Assembly (NCBI GenBank): GCA_022710585.1
Contig: JAKLGV010000011.1
Location: 1-64,000, forward strand
Source of the DNA: Deltaproteobacteria bacterium
GTDB lineage: Bacteria; Desulfobacterota; Syntrophia; Syntrophales; Smithellaceae
Reading direction: 5' to 3'
DNA length: 64,000 bases
Shown: positions 1 to 8,657 of the stretch, one piece after another
Layout of the letters: each line of letters begins with the position of its first letter
Numbering within the stretch: position 1 is the stretch's first letter
Position numbers and translations under genes: made by a program
Notes under the pieces: generated by a model
Databases searched by the model: none
The model's input: the letters and a program-made list of their open reading frames with translations, nothing else
Told to the model about the DNA's origin: nothing

Positions 1-74
1 ATCATAGAAACAGGAAATGAAAGCTGGAGGATGAAACACAGGTCTTTATAAACATATATTTTTTACTCAGGGGT

Positions 75-119
75 GGGTCAGTTTTGGACGCCTATACTGG
101 GTCTATTTTAAATGCCTAT
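75..119. repeat. Two tandem terminal-type repeats, possible insertion sequence end
   Basis: Two imperfect 21-base copies lie 24 bases apart (75-95 and 99-119). Both begin GGGTC, carry a central TTTT and end GCCTAT; 16 of 21 positions agree. Short tandem repeats with a GGGTCAGTTTT core are typical of the ends of IS21-family elements, so this may be the edge of an element whose transposase genes lie left of the window. No transposase reading frame is visible here, so the assignment rests on the repeat pattern alone. Bases 1-74 and 120-263 show no gene. Confidence 0.35.
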
Positions 120-263
120 TGACATTTATTGATATATTGTAAATTTATAACAAAAGAATTGAGAAAGTTAAAAAAATATTTTTGATAATTGATATTAAAA
201 AGAATGCTTTCGCAATAAAAAAGAAAGGTAAAAATCTATGCAGAATTGAAACGTTTGGAATTT

Positions 264-1160
264 TTAATTATGGACGGAACAAATTATACATTTACAGGAA
301 CGCTTTGAAAAATGCCTTACACCAACAACTTTCCCGTCTTTACGATCAGCCCTTCTAAATATATGACTAAACAATTCGTTCTCATCATTTTCTAAATATC
401 TTCGTATTGAGTAGGCACATATATCAGCAATTTGAATCATGCTTGTCAACTTTGAATCAACAAACAAAGGTGTCTCAATAATATTTTCTATTTTTGTCCA
501 GAGTGTTCCCTTACTATGGAAAGATCTCATGAGTTCAGTATGTTTTTTAGCAACCGTTTGATTGTTATCATGAATTATAATTCCATAATACTTATGGGAA
601 GAAGCATTTTGTTTTGAAAAAAGATTAAGGCATTGCTGAAATCTGGACACAATTTGTTCAAAAGCTTGCTCGTCAATAGATTGAGTTGCTTTTCCATAAT
701 CAAAATGAGTTTTATCAATGCATTCCGCAAACAATCGTGCTTCGTTCCAATTACCAACTGTTTTTGCGATTTCTGTAATAAATTTTAGTCTTTCTGCATA
801 AGTTAGATGAACGTAGCATTCAGTTTGTTTATATGTCTTCTTGGTTTGCTTGTAATATGGGTTTTTTGTTTTTTGTAACGATAGAAGTTTTTCTGTCCGA
901 TATTTAGTTGTTTCAGAACGACGTTGTTTATATGATAAATTATCAAAGTGTGAAATTTTGATTTGTTCTTGATATTTTCTAAGTAACCATCCTGTGTGTA
1001 TTTCAATGCCTTCTAGCTCGTATTTCTTTTTTATGGCCGCTATTTCTTGATCATATGATGCCCATAAATGTATTGGTATTGCAAGGCCTGCCAATACAAA
1101 ATGGCTTGTATTTCCTGGGACATTCGATGTTCCAGACTCATCTATATAACAAAAATGCAT
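264..1160 (-). CDS. DUF3800 domain-containing protein
   Basis: This 298-residue protein opens with the acidic motif YIDESG (residues 5-10) and near the C-terminus has IQIADICAYSIRRYLE, both hallmarks of DUF3800. The family is usually considered an RNase H-like fold with conserved acidic residues and is common in mobile and defence-associated DNA; no activity is established. The ATG at 1160 follows an AAGGA ribosome site about six bases upstream. The gene is clearly AT-richer than everything from moeA rightward. It lies between a possible insertion-sequence end and the 3' side of tRNA-Sec, so acquisition by transfer is likely. No partner gene is visible. The family call is firm; a cellular role cannot be read from the sequence. 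Confidence 0.8.
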   Translation of the reverse strand: MHFCYIDESGTSNVPGNTSHFVLAGLAIPIHLWASYDQEIAAIKKKYELEGIEIHTGWLLRKYQEQIKISHFDNLSYKQRRSETTKYRTEKLLSLQKTKNPYYKQTKKTYKQTECYVHLTYAERLKFITEIAKTVGNWNEARLFAECIDKTHFDYGKATQSIDEQAFEQIVSRFQQCLNLFSKQNASSHKYYGIIIHDNNQTVAKKHTELMRSFHSKGTLWTKIENIIETPLFVDSKLTSMIQIADICAYSIRRYLENDENELFSHIFRRADRKDGKVVGVRHFSKRSCKCIICSVHN

Positions 1161-1382
1161 ATTTGATTCCTTATTTTAGGCAAAAAAAAGCGACTGGTGA
1201 AAAGGCTTTTAAAGCCCCTCGTTGAGACGCGTGGCGACTCTTTCCAGACGCATGTTTTCTGTATAGTAATCAGACTCGTCTTGTCAAGAATTATTTATAT
1301 CTTAGAAAATCAGAATAATTGTTTTTGGTTCAGTAATGGTTCAGTTATATTTTGTAATAATGCCAATAATTATAAATATTTA

Positions 1383-1480
1383 TGGCGGAAGTGCATGGGA
1401 ATCGAACCCACCTGGGACGGTTTTAGCGCCCCACATCAGATTTGAAGTCTGAGAGGCCCACCAGTGACCTTGGCACTTCC
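1383..1480 (-). tRNA. selC: tRNA-Sec (anticodon UCA)
   Basis: Read on the minus strand, this 98-base RNA has an eight-pair acceptor stem (GGAAGUGC with GCACUUCC), a discriminator G and an encoded CCA. It has a long variable arm and an anticodon stem-loop with UCA in its loop. The extended acceptor stem, large size and UCA anticodon are diagnostic for selenocysteine tRNA. It implies that SelA, SelB and SelD are encoded elsewhere. Within this window it pairs functionally with the TGA-containing HMA gene at 12926-13222. The 3' end faces the AT-rich accessory patch, a typical position for an integration site. Confidence 0.95.
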
Positions 1481-1535
1481 GTGAAGGAATTTATCTGTAA
1501 AATCGCAACGTGTCAACATGCAAAAAAACAATTTC

Positions 1536-2774
1536 TTATAATTGAAGAGATTCGGACCGGAACAAAGAATCATCCAGCAACTGGACGGTTACCTCTGAGC
1601 CTTTTTTGATTCTGGTTTCTTCTTCTCCAATGACAATCAAGCCATTGGCCGCGACCATCGATTTGAGAATTCCCGATCCCTGATCGCCGGTGGTGATGGC
1701 GACGTATCGATCCTTTTCTTTTTTGACAACAGCGCGGATAAAATGCCGGAAGCCGGGATTCTTCTGAAATTCGTCATTGCAAACTGCCTGAATGGTCTGG
1801 CGGAATATTTTTTTATGTCCCTGCATTTTTAAAAGGGAAGGGCGGACGAATTGTTCGAAAGAAACCATTGAGGACACCGGATTGCCCGGCAGGCCGAACA
1901 GCGGAACGCCTTCGATGGCGCCGAAAGCCAGCGGTTTGCCCGGCCGCATTGCCACTCGCCAGAAATGCATGGCGTTGCCGATTTCGCCCATAACATTTTT
2001 GACGAAGTCAAAATCGCCGACTGAAACGCCGCCGGAGGAAATCATTAAATCGGCATGTAGCGCGGTTTTGAAGGCTTCCCGCAGATCCGTTTTTTTGTCT
2101 TTGACAATTCCCAGCATAATCGGGATCGCGCCGCATTCCATCACCTGAGCCGCAAGGGAGAAGCTGTTGCTGTTGACAATTTTTCCCGGCGGAGGCTCGA
2201 TTTCAATGTCCACCAGTTCGTCACCGGTGGACATAATGGCCACGCGGGGCTTCTGATAGACGCTGACAAAGGCTCTGCCCAGAGCGGCGAGCATACCGAT
2301 GTCCGCCGGCCGCAGAGCGCTTCCTTTTTTTACGACAAGGTCGCCGGTCCGCACGTCTTCTCCGGCAAAACGGATATTTTCAGATTTTTCCGCCGAGGTA
2401 TAAACAATAACGGTTTTACCTTCCTTCATCGTATCTTCCTGGTGGACGACTGAGTCGGCGCCTTCCGGAAGCACCGCGCCGGTCATGATGCGGGCGGCTT
2501 CACCCTTTTTTATTTTTTTGACGGCCAGTGTCCCCGCGGGGATGTCTTCAATGATTTTGAGCTTCACCGGTTTTTCTCGTGAGGCGTCTTTGATGTCGGC
2601 GCAGCGAAGCGCGTAGCCGTCCCTGGCCGAATTGTTGGCGGAAGGAATATTGCGCGGGGCAAAAACATCTTCGCCGATCACGCGGCCTCGGGCTTCCAGA
2701 ATATTGATTTTTTCCAGTCCCAGCGGCCGGAAGTTCACCAGGATCGTCTTCAGCGCTTCTTCCACAGAAATCAT
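1536..2774 (-). CDS. moeA: Molybdopterin molybdenumtransferase MoeA
   Basis: This 412-residue protein inserts molybdate into adenylylated molybdopterin in the last step of molybdenum cofactor synthesis. Visible family features are the N-terminal dimerisation region with SANNSARDGYAL, the MTGAVLPEGAD segment around residues 97-107, the MoCF-binding core with STGDEL (about residue 182) and SSGGVSVGDFD (about 247), and MRPGKPLAFG followed by LFGLPGNPVSS. The length is normal. The ATG at 2774 has a GGAGATGG ribosome site. It ends 55 bases before tRNA-Sec. Formate dehydrogenases often need both molybdopterin and selenocysteine, so the neighbourhood is plausible, but no such enzyme lies in this window. 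Confidence 0.95.
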   Translation of the reverse strand: MISVEEALKTILVNFRPLGLEKINILEARGRVIGEDVFAPRNIPSANNSARDGYALRCADIKDASREKPVKLKIIEDIPAGTLAVKKIKKGEAARIMTGAVLPEGADSVVHQEDTMKEGKTVIVYTSAEKSENIRFAGEDVRTGDLVVKKGSALRPADIGMLAALGRAFVSVYQKPRVAIMSTGDELVDIEIEPPPGKIVNSNSFSLAAQVMECGAIPIMLGIVKDKKTDLREAFKTALHADLMISSGGVSVGDFDFVKNVMGEIGNAMHFWRVAMRPGKPLAFGAIEGVPLFGLPGNPVSSMVSFEQFVRPSLLKMQGHKKIFRQTIQAVCNDEFQKNPGFRHFIRAVVKKEKDRYVAITTGDQGSGILKSMVAANGLIVIGEEETRIKKGSEVTVQLLDDSLFRSESLQL

Positions 2775-2846
2775 TTTTCCATCTCCACAAAATTGATGGG
2801 CAGCACTTTATCAAAGACAGGGCGCTTGTCAATATATAATGAGACT

Positions 2847-2880
2847 CAGTATTGGGGAGCCTGAAAGCAACCCAATACTG
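2847..2880. repeat. Perfect 10-bp inverted repeat upstream of mfd
   Basis: CAGTATTGGG at 2847-2856 is matched by CCCAATACTG at 2871-2880 across a 14-base loop. No T-run follows on the plus strand. It is the first of three consecutive hairpins that fill the moeA-mfd gap (2775-3063), which holds no gene. It could be a terminator remnant or a dispersed palindromic repeat; copies elsewhere would be needed to tell. Confidence 0.6.
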
Positions 2881-2888
2881 TAAGTCGA

Positions 2889-2924
2889 ATTATCCCGATA
2901 GCGAAGGATATCGGGATTGTCGAA
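2889..2924. repeat. Inverted repeat with ATCCCGATA arms
   Basis: ATCCCGATA pairs with TATCGGGAT around the loop GCGAAGGA. After a small internal mismatch the stem continues with an outer TCGA/TCGA pair. The compact palindrome with an asymmetric bulge resembles REP-like dispersed elements more than a terminator, because no T-tract follows. Confidence 0.5.
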
Positions 2925-2983
2925 TATAAAAATATTTTCAATTGAATTATCCGGCAAAGAAGATTAGGAAGCATCCAGAGCGA

Positions 2984-3022
2984 CCCGTTCCGGATGAAAG
3001 ATTGGTTTCTATCCGGAATGGG
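2984..3022 (+). other. Strong hairpin followed by TTTT before mfd
   Basis: CCCGTTCCGGAT (2984-2995) pairs with ATCCGGAATGGG (3011-3022) with only one G-U pair in twelve, followed by TTTT. It could work as a weak intrinsic terminator or attenuator 42 bases before the mfd start, or be a third palindromic repeat. No leader peptide was identified with it. Confidence 0.5.
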
Positions 3023-3063
3023 TTTTAGTGCTGGAAAATTTAATTTGAGGATGAGTTAAATCC

Positions 3064-6000
3064 GTGCGAAAAATTGTCGCAACGAAAAACAGGACGGATG
3101 TCGAGCCCGTCAATACGATTGTCAGGCATGCTGAAGAGGGCCGGTCCAAAATTGATGTCGGCGGATTGAAGGGAGCGTCCCGGTCTTTGCTGGCGGCTCA
3201 GCTTTTTAAAAAATTGGAGAGGCCGCTGCTGATTGTCTGCCCGGCAGAAAAAGAAACGGCCGCTTTCGCCCGTGAGCTTTCTCTTTTCCTGGGCGGCGAA
3301 TCCGTCTTTCACTACCCCTCACTGGATTTCCTGACCATTGATATGTTCGCGCTCCAGAAGGAGGACGAATTGAGCCGTCTGGAGGCGCTGGCGAATCTGC
3401 AGGTCGGCAACAAAACGGTTGTGGTGGCGTCTGCGGCGGCTTTAATGCAGAAAGTGATGCCCGTAGATGAATTTGGCCGGCATTTCCAGATTATTTCCGT
3501 GGGCGATACGCTGAACATTGATGAATTCGGCGCCGGGCTTGTCGCGCGGGGATACCGGCGAAAAAGCCTGGTGGATGAAAAGGGAGAGTTCAGCTTCCGG
3601 GGGAATATTATTGATATCTTCCCGCCGGCCGAAAAAAATCCGCTGCGGCTGGAAATGTTCGGGGATGAAATTGAAACCATCCGGGTTTTTGATCCTTCGT
3701 CCCAGCGCTCAATCGGTACGGCAACCGCCTTTATCGTGCCTCCGTCCGGTGAAGTCATCATCAATTCCTCCACGCTGGAACTGGCCGTCCGCAATATCAG
3801 ACGTCGCTCCGATGAACTGTCGCTTCCCCGCGAGATTCGCAACCGTCTGGTGGACACGCTGAAAGAAGGCCTGATGGACTCGGTGAATCCCGTTTTCCTG
3901 CCACTGTTTTATGAGTCGTATGACAGTGAAGAAGGGCTTTCGCGGAATAAACTTTCCGGTCTCTTTGATTATCTGTCCGGAAATACTCTGGTGATTATGG
4001 ATGATCCGCTGGCATTCCATCAATCTCTGCAAAATGCCCGGCTGGGCATCGACAAGCTGCTGTTCAAAACAAAAAACAGCGGGAAATTTCATCTGGAAAA
4101 AGAAAACACCTATTTTCAGCCTGACGACGTGACGGCCCGTCTGGAGAGCTTCGGTCGAATTGTTCTGGAAGGCCTGAATCTGGACAAAGCAGAGGAAAGC
4201 TTTCCAGCGATTGAATTTGAGACTCACCGGTATATCTGTTCGGGAGAACTCCAGGCCGGTGAGATCAGGGAAGACGCCGCTTTACGGTGGACGGTGGAAC
4301 AGATCAAGTCGTGGCTTGCCGACGACATGTTGATTTGCCTCTTTTGTCCCGCGCTGGAAGATGTTCAGCGGATGAAGCAGTTGCTTCTGTCGTATGATGT
4401 GCCGGTGCAGCTTTTGCCGGCCGGCGAAACGGTTCTGGACATGATCAACCGCGGCGATCAAGACGCGACGCTTGTTCTGCTCAAGGGCGAGCTTTCCGCT
4501 GGTTGCGTCATTCCGGCCATGAAGCTGGTCTTTTTAAGCGAAGAGGAAATATTTGTAAAAAAAACGACGCGCCGCCGTTCGCGGCCGGTCAGAGAAGGCT
4601 ATTTTATCAAGTCGTTTGGCGATCTGAAGGAAGAGGATTTTATCGTTCACACGGATTTCGGCATCGGGATTTATCGCGGTTTGAAGAAAATCACCGTGGG
4701 GAAAATCGAAAATGATTTTCTGGTCATTGAATACGCGGACGGCGACAAGCTCTACATTCCCGTGAACGCTCTGCAAAAAATCCAGCGCTATCTAGGCCCG
4801 GATGGCTATGTGCCGAAAATCGAAAAGATGGGGGGCACGTCCTGGGAAGCGGCCAAGGAAAGAGTGAAAAAATCCGTGCGGGAATACGCCGAAGAGCTGG
4901 TGGCCATTTATGCCGCCCGCGAAGCCCTGGAAAGAAAATCGTTTTCACCGCCGGATCGCATCTATGAGGAATTCTGTTCCACGTTTGAATTCGAGGAAAC
5001 GCCGGATCAGGTCAGGGCCATTGAAGACATCCACATGGACATGGATGATCAAAAGCCGATGGACAGGCTGATTTGCGGCGACGCCGGATTCGGCAAAACG
5101 GAAGTCGCGGTCCGCTCCGCGTTCCGGGCGGTCATGGACGGCAAGCAGGTTGCCGTTCTGGTGCCGACGACCATTCTTGCGGAACAGCATTATCGCACCT
5201 TTTCCCGCCGTCTGAATGATTTTCCGGTTCGTGTGGAAGTGCTCAACCGTTTCAAGAGTTCCGCCGAGCAGAAGAAAATTGTCGAGGACCTGAAAAATCA
5301 GAAGGTGGATATTGTGGTGGGGACGCATCGCCTGCTGCAGAAGGATATCGCCTTTAAAGATCTGGGGCTGATCATCATTGACGAGGAGCAGCGTTTCGGT
5401 GTGTCGCACAAGGAAAAGTTAAAGAAAATGCGCACGCTGGTGGACGTGCTCACGCTTTCGGCGACGCCGATTCCGCGCACGCTGCATCTGTCTCTGGTCG
5501 GTATCAGGGATTTGTCGATTATCAACACGCCGCCGGAAGACCGGGTGTCCATCAAAACCTACGTGCTGGAATTCGATGAGGATGCGATTAAAGCGGCCAT
5601 CGAAAAAGAAATGGCGCGCGGCGGGCAGGTGTTTTTCGTCCATGACCGCGTGCGCTCCATTTATTCCATTGCTCTTCTTGCACAGCGGCTCGTGCCGCAG
5701 GCGAGAGTCGGTGTCGTGCACGGACAGATGAAACCGGCGGAGATTGAGAAAACGATGACGGCCTTTATCCGTCAGGAATGCGACGTTCTGGTGTGCACGA
5801 CGATTATCGGTTCCGGTCTGGACATTCCGACCGCCAACACCATCATTATCAACCGCGCCGAAAAGTTCGGTCTGGCGCAACTGTATCAAATCCGGGGACG
5901 CGTCGGACGCTCCAGCCGGGAAGCCTTCGCGTATCTGCTGCTGCCCAAGGGGGCGATGCTGTCTCGAGAGGCAATGAAAAGGCTTCAGGTCATCAAGGAT

Positions 6001-6618
6001 TTTTCCGAGCCGGGTTCGGGATTTCGAATTGCCTATAATGATTTGGAAATCCGCGGCGGCGGCAATCTGCTGGGCATTTCCCAATCGGGGCATATTTCTG
6101 CGGTTGGCTATGAGCTTTACACGGAATTGATGGAGAAAACGATTCGGGAAATCAAGGGGGAGAAAACGGAGGAAGAGGAACTGCTGCCTGAAATTCAGCT
6201 CGGCATCTCGGCCTTCATTCCCGAAGAGTATGTGCAGGATGTTCAACAGCGTCTGGTTTTATACAAGAGAATATCGCTGGCCTCGAATGACGAAGAGCTT
6301 TCTGAAATTAAAAACGAGATGAAGGACTGCTACGGGGATCTGCCCGGGAACGCCGAAAATCTTCTACAGATCATCAGCATCAGAAATGCTCTGAAGCCGC
6401 TTAAAGCCAGAAAAATGGGCTATGACGGAAAATTTCTGTATATTTTCTTCCGGGATCATTCCCCGATTGATCCGGCAAAGATTATGGCGCTCTATCGGAA
6501 AAAAATCAGAGAATTGCGTTTTACTCCCGATTATAAGCTCTTTGTTCCCGCACCCCAATTACAGGAGAAAGAGATTGTCGTGCAGGCGGAGATGTTGTTA
6601 AAGATGCTTGCCCAATAG
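3064..6618 (+). CDS. mfd: Transcription-repair coupling factor Mfd
   Basis: This 1184-residue protein is an ATP-driven translocase that removes stalled RNA polymerase and recruits UvrA to the lesion. From the N-terminus it shows the UvrB-like module, the CarD-type polymerase interaction domain (about residues 515-580, with [15 protein letters not shown]), a Walker [10 protein letters not shown] near residue 672, the DEEQ box near 772, helicase motif VI ([11 protein letters not shown]), and the C-terminal TRCF domain. The start is GTG at 3064 with a GAGGATGAG ribosome site. It leads a same-strand block ending in uvrA, its functional partner. Confidence 0.97.
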   Translation: MRKIVATKNRTDVEPVNTIVRHAEEGRSKIDVGGLKGASRSLLAAQLFKKLERPLLIVCPAEKETAAFARELSLFLGGESVFHYPSLDFLTIDMFALQKEDELSRLEALANLQVGNKTVVVASAAALMQKVMPVDEFGRHFQIISVGDTLNIDEFGAGLVARGYRRKSLVDEKGEFSFRGNIIDIFPPAEKNPLRLEMFGDEIETIRVFDPSSQRSIGTATAFIVPPSGEVIINSSTLELAVRNIRRRSDELSLPREIRNRLVDTLKEGLMDSVNPVFLPLFYESYDSEEGLSRNKLSGLFDYLSGNTLVIMDDPLAFHQSLQNARLGIDKLLFKTKNSGKFHLEKENTYFQPDDVTARLESFGRIVLEGLNLDKAEESFPAIEFETHRYICSGELQAGEIREDAALRWTVEQIKSWLADDMLICLFCPALEDVQRMKQLLLSYDVPVQLLPAGETVLDMINRGDQDATLVLLKGELSAGCVIPAMKLVFLSEEEIFVKKTTRRRSRPVREGYFIKSFGDLKEEDFIVHTDFGIGIYRGLKKITVGKIENDFLVIEYADGDKLYIPVNALQKIQRYLGPDGYVPKIEKMGGTSWEAAKERVKKSVREYAEELVAIYAAREALERKSFSPPDRIYEEFCSTFEFEETPDQVRAIEDIHMDMDDQKPMDRLICGDAGFGKTEVAVRSAFRAVMDGKQVAVLVPTTILAEQHYRTFSRRLNDFPVRVEVLNRFKSSAEQKKIVEDLKNQKVDIVVGTHRLLQKDIAFKDLGLIIIDEEQRFGVSHKEKLKKMRTLVDVLTLSATPIPRTLHLSLVGIRDLSIINTPPEDRVSIKTYVLEFDEDAIKAAIEKEMARGGQVFFVHDRVRSIYSIALLAQRLVPQARVGVVHGQMKPAEIEKTMTAFIRQECDVLVCTTIIGSGLDIPTANTIIINRAEKFGLAQLYQIRGRVGRSSREAFAYLLLPKGAMLSREAMKRLQVIKDFSEPGSGFRIAYNDLEIRGGGNLLGISQSGHISAVGYELYTELMEKTIREIKGEKTEEEELLPEIQLGISAFIPEEYVQDVQQRLVLYKRISLASNDEELSEIKNEMKDCYGDLPGNAENLLQIISIRNALKPLKARKMGYDGKFLYIFFRDHSPIDPAKIMALYRKKIRELRFTPDYKLFVPAPQLQEKEIVVQAEMLLKMLAQ

Positions 6619-6644
6619 ACGCAAGCAGGATATAAGAAAAAGAT

Positions 6645-7634
6645 ATGAGAAAAGCGACGGCTCAATTCTGTTTCATTTCAACAACGGGAAAATCACAAAA
6701 GATTTTAATGGTTCAGTATATTTTTATATCACTGATGCTGCCGTGCTTCATCATCGCCTGTGATCAGATGGACACATTTTCCAAGCCCTATGTGGTCACG
6801 GTTAATGGCGCCAAAATTTATCAGGAAGAATATCAGGCGCGTCTGAATAAAAAGAAGCAGATGTTGTCCGGAGATATCCTGAAGCAACCCGATTACATGA
6901 AAAGATTTGAGGCGGAAGTTCTGGAGAGCATGATTACGGAAAAAATTATGCAGCAGCGCGCTCAGGAGCTCAATATTTCAGTCAGCGATGCCGAACTGGA
7001 GAAAAAAATTAAAGAAATAAAAGAAGATTACGGAGAGGAGTTTACCGGACTTTTTGCCAAGCAGAATATAAACTACGAACAATGGAAGGCCGAATTCCGC
7101 GACGAGATGCTGATCCAGAAACTGATTGCCGCGGACGTGAACGACAAAATAAAAATATCGGAAAAGGAAATCAGCGATTATTTCAGTCAGCACCGCGGCC
7201 GCTATAAAAATGACGCGCGGGTTCGTGTTGCTCAGATTGTTGTCCGCGACATGGCCGCGGCCAACAGGGCGATGGCAAGATTAAAAGCGGGCGAAAAATT
7301 TGAAAAGGTCGCCGCGGACGTATCCATCGGGCCGGAAGCGAAGCATGGCGGTGATCTGGGATTCCTCACGAAATGGGTCATGCCGGATCCGCTCGATAAA
7401 ACGATTTTTCAAATGCCGGCCAATAAAATCAGTCCGGTTGTTCAGAGCTCTTACGGCTTCCATATCTTTAAAGTTCTGGAGATTCAGCCGGCCAGGGAGA
7501 GAACGCTGGCCGATGTTCGGCAGGAAGTGATGGACGATATCCGGACGCAGAAAGAGGAAGTGGCTTTCAGCGTCTGGCTGGAAGACTTAAAAAGAAAAGC
7601 GGTGATTAAGAGAAAAACCAATATCAAAAACTGA
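6645..7634 (+). CDS. PpiC-type peptidyl-prolyl isomerase, SurA-like lipoprotein
   Basis: This 329-residue protein has a hydrophobic segment ending in LPCFIIAC, which looks like a lipobox with Cys38, then a SurA-type N-terminal helical region and a parvulin (PpiC) domain at about residues 190-285 with GGDLGFL and SYGFHIFKV. It should act in the periplasm on outer-membrane or secreted proteins. The N-terminus is long before the signal segment, so the internal ATG at 6708 may be the real start, although neither has a strong ribosome site. The gene lies 26 bases after mfd and is followed by a second isomerase of the same type. Confidence 0.85.
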   Translation: MRKATAQFCFISTTGKSQKILMVQYIFISLMLPCFIIACDQMDTFSKPYVVTVNGAKIYQEEYQARLNKKKQMLSGDILKQPDYMKRFEAEVLESMITEKIMQQRAQELNISVSDAELEKKIKEIKEDYGEEFTGLFAKQNINYEQWKAEFRDEMLIQKLIAADVNDKIKISEKEISDYFSQHRGRYKNDARVRVAQIVVRDMAAANRAMARLKAGEKFEKVAADVSIGPEAKHGGDLGFLTKWVMPDPLDKTIFQMPANKISPVVQSSYGFHIFKVLEIQPARERTLADVRQEVMDDIRTQKEEVAFSVWLEDLKRKAVIKRKTNIKN

Positions 7635-7667
7635 AATGAACAATCATTCGAATGAAACAGGGGAGGG

Positions 7668-8642
7668 ATGAATTTGAAAAATATAAAATACGTTTTATTG
7701 CTGCTGCTGATCTTTATCAGTGTGCAGGCGCGCGCCGAAGTTGTGGACCGGATCATCGCGGTCGTAAATGATGAAGTGATTACGCTTCACGATCTGAGCA
7801 CCGCCTTCGAACCTTATGAGAAAAACATCGAAAACACTTACAAGGGGAAAGACAAGGATGCCATCATCAGACAGACCCGAGAAACTTTTTTCCAGAGGCT
7901 GATTGACAACATCTTGATTGAACAGGAAGCCAAAAAGAATGGCATCAGCACTACCGTCAAGGACGAGGATGTGATGAATGTTATTCAGGGGATGCTGGGC
8001 AAACAAAAAATCAGTATGGCGGAGTTCCAGAAAAATCTTGCCCGGGAAAGCAGTTCCCTCGAGGTAATAAAAAAGGAAATCAGATCGCAAATCATCCGGA
8101 TGAAAGTTCTGAAAAGAGAGGTCAAGGACAGAATCATGGTGACCGATGAGGAGATCGGTGAATACTATGCCAGACATCGTCAGGACTACGAAGGAAAAGA
8201 AAGCGTCCGGATGAAACAGATTCTGTTGCTTGTCGCTTCAGGAGCGGCTCCAGGTGAAAAAAACAAAATCAAGATGGAAGCTTTGCGTTTGAGGGAACTC
8301 GCCGTAAAAGGAGAATCATTTGATCTGCTGGCGACAAAATATTCGCAGGGATCGGCGGCGCCCCAGGGCGGCGATGTCGGTTTTATCGAGAAGGGCACCA
8401 TTATTCCGGAAGTTGAAACGGTCGCCTTCAGCCTTCCTTTAAATACGGTCAGCGATGTGATCGAATCGGGAATTGGATTTCATATTATTAAAGTCATCGA
8501 CAAGAAAGGCGCGAACGTCAAGCCCATTGCCGCAGTGAGGGAAGAGATCAAAACGAAAATAGAAGATGAGAAACTTGATAAAAAATATGATGAATGGATT
8601 TCTTCCGTGAGGGATAAATCGCATATCGATATAAAATTGTAA
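7668..8642 (+). CDS. SurA-like periplasmic peptidyl-prolyl isomerase
   Basis: This 324-residue protein has a cleavable signal (ending near QARA), a SurA N-terminal domain (VVDRIIAVVNDEVIT onward) and one parvulin domain at about residues 180-275 with GGDVGFIEKG and GIGFHIIKV. Classical SurA has two parvulin domains and this has one, so surA is not assigned outright. The first ATG (7668) directly abuts the GGGGAGGG ribosome site, and TTG at 7674 has better spacing and may be used. It probably shares an operon with the preceding isomerase, as tandem chaperones for outer-membrane proteins. Confidence 0.88.
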   Translation: MNLKNIKYVLLLLLIFISVQARAEVVDRIIAVVNDEVITLHDLSTAFEPYEKNIENTYKGKDKDAIIRQTRETFFQRLIDNILIEQEAKKNGISTTVKDEDVMNVIQGMLGKQKISMAEFQKNLARESSSLEVIKKEIRSQIIRMKVLKREVKDRIMVTDEEIGEYYARHRQDYEGKESVRMKQILLLVASGAAPGEKNKIKMEALRLRELAVKGESFDLLATKYSQGSAAPQGGDVGFIEKGTIIPEVETVAFSLPLNTVSDVIESGIGFHIIKVIDKKGANVKPIAAVREEIKTKIEDEKLDKKYDEWISSVRDKSHIDIKL

Positions 8643-8657
8643 GAAATTAATATCACG

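Noticed and set aside
1197-1445. 82-codon plus-strand frame
   Set aside because: It runs through the tRNA-Sec gene and resembles no protein.
5419-6246. 275-codon minus-strand frame opposite mfd
   Set aside because: Antisense shadow rich in Arg and His with no domain.
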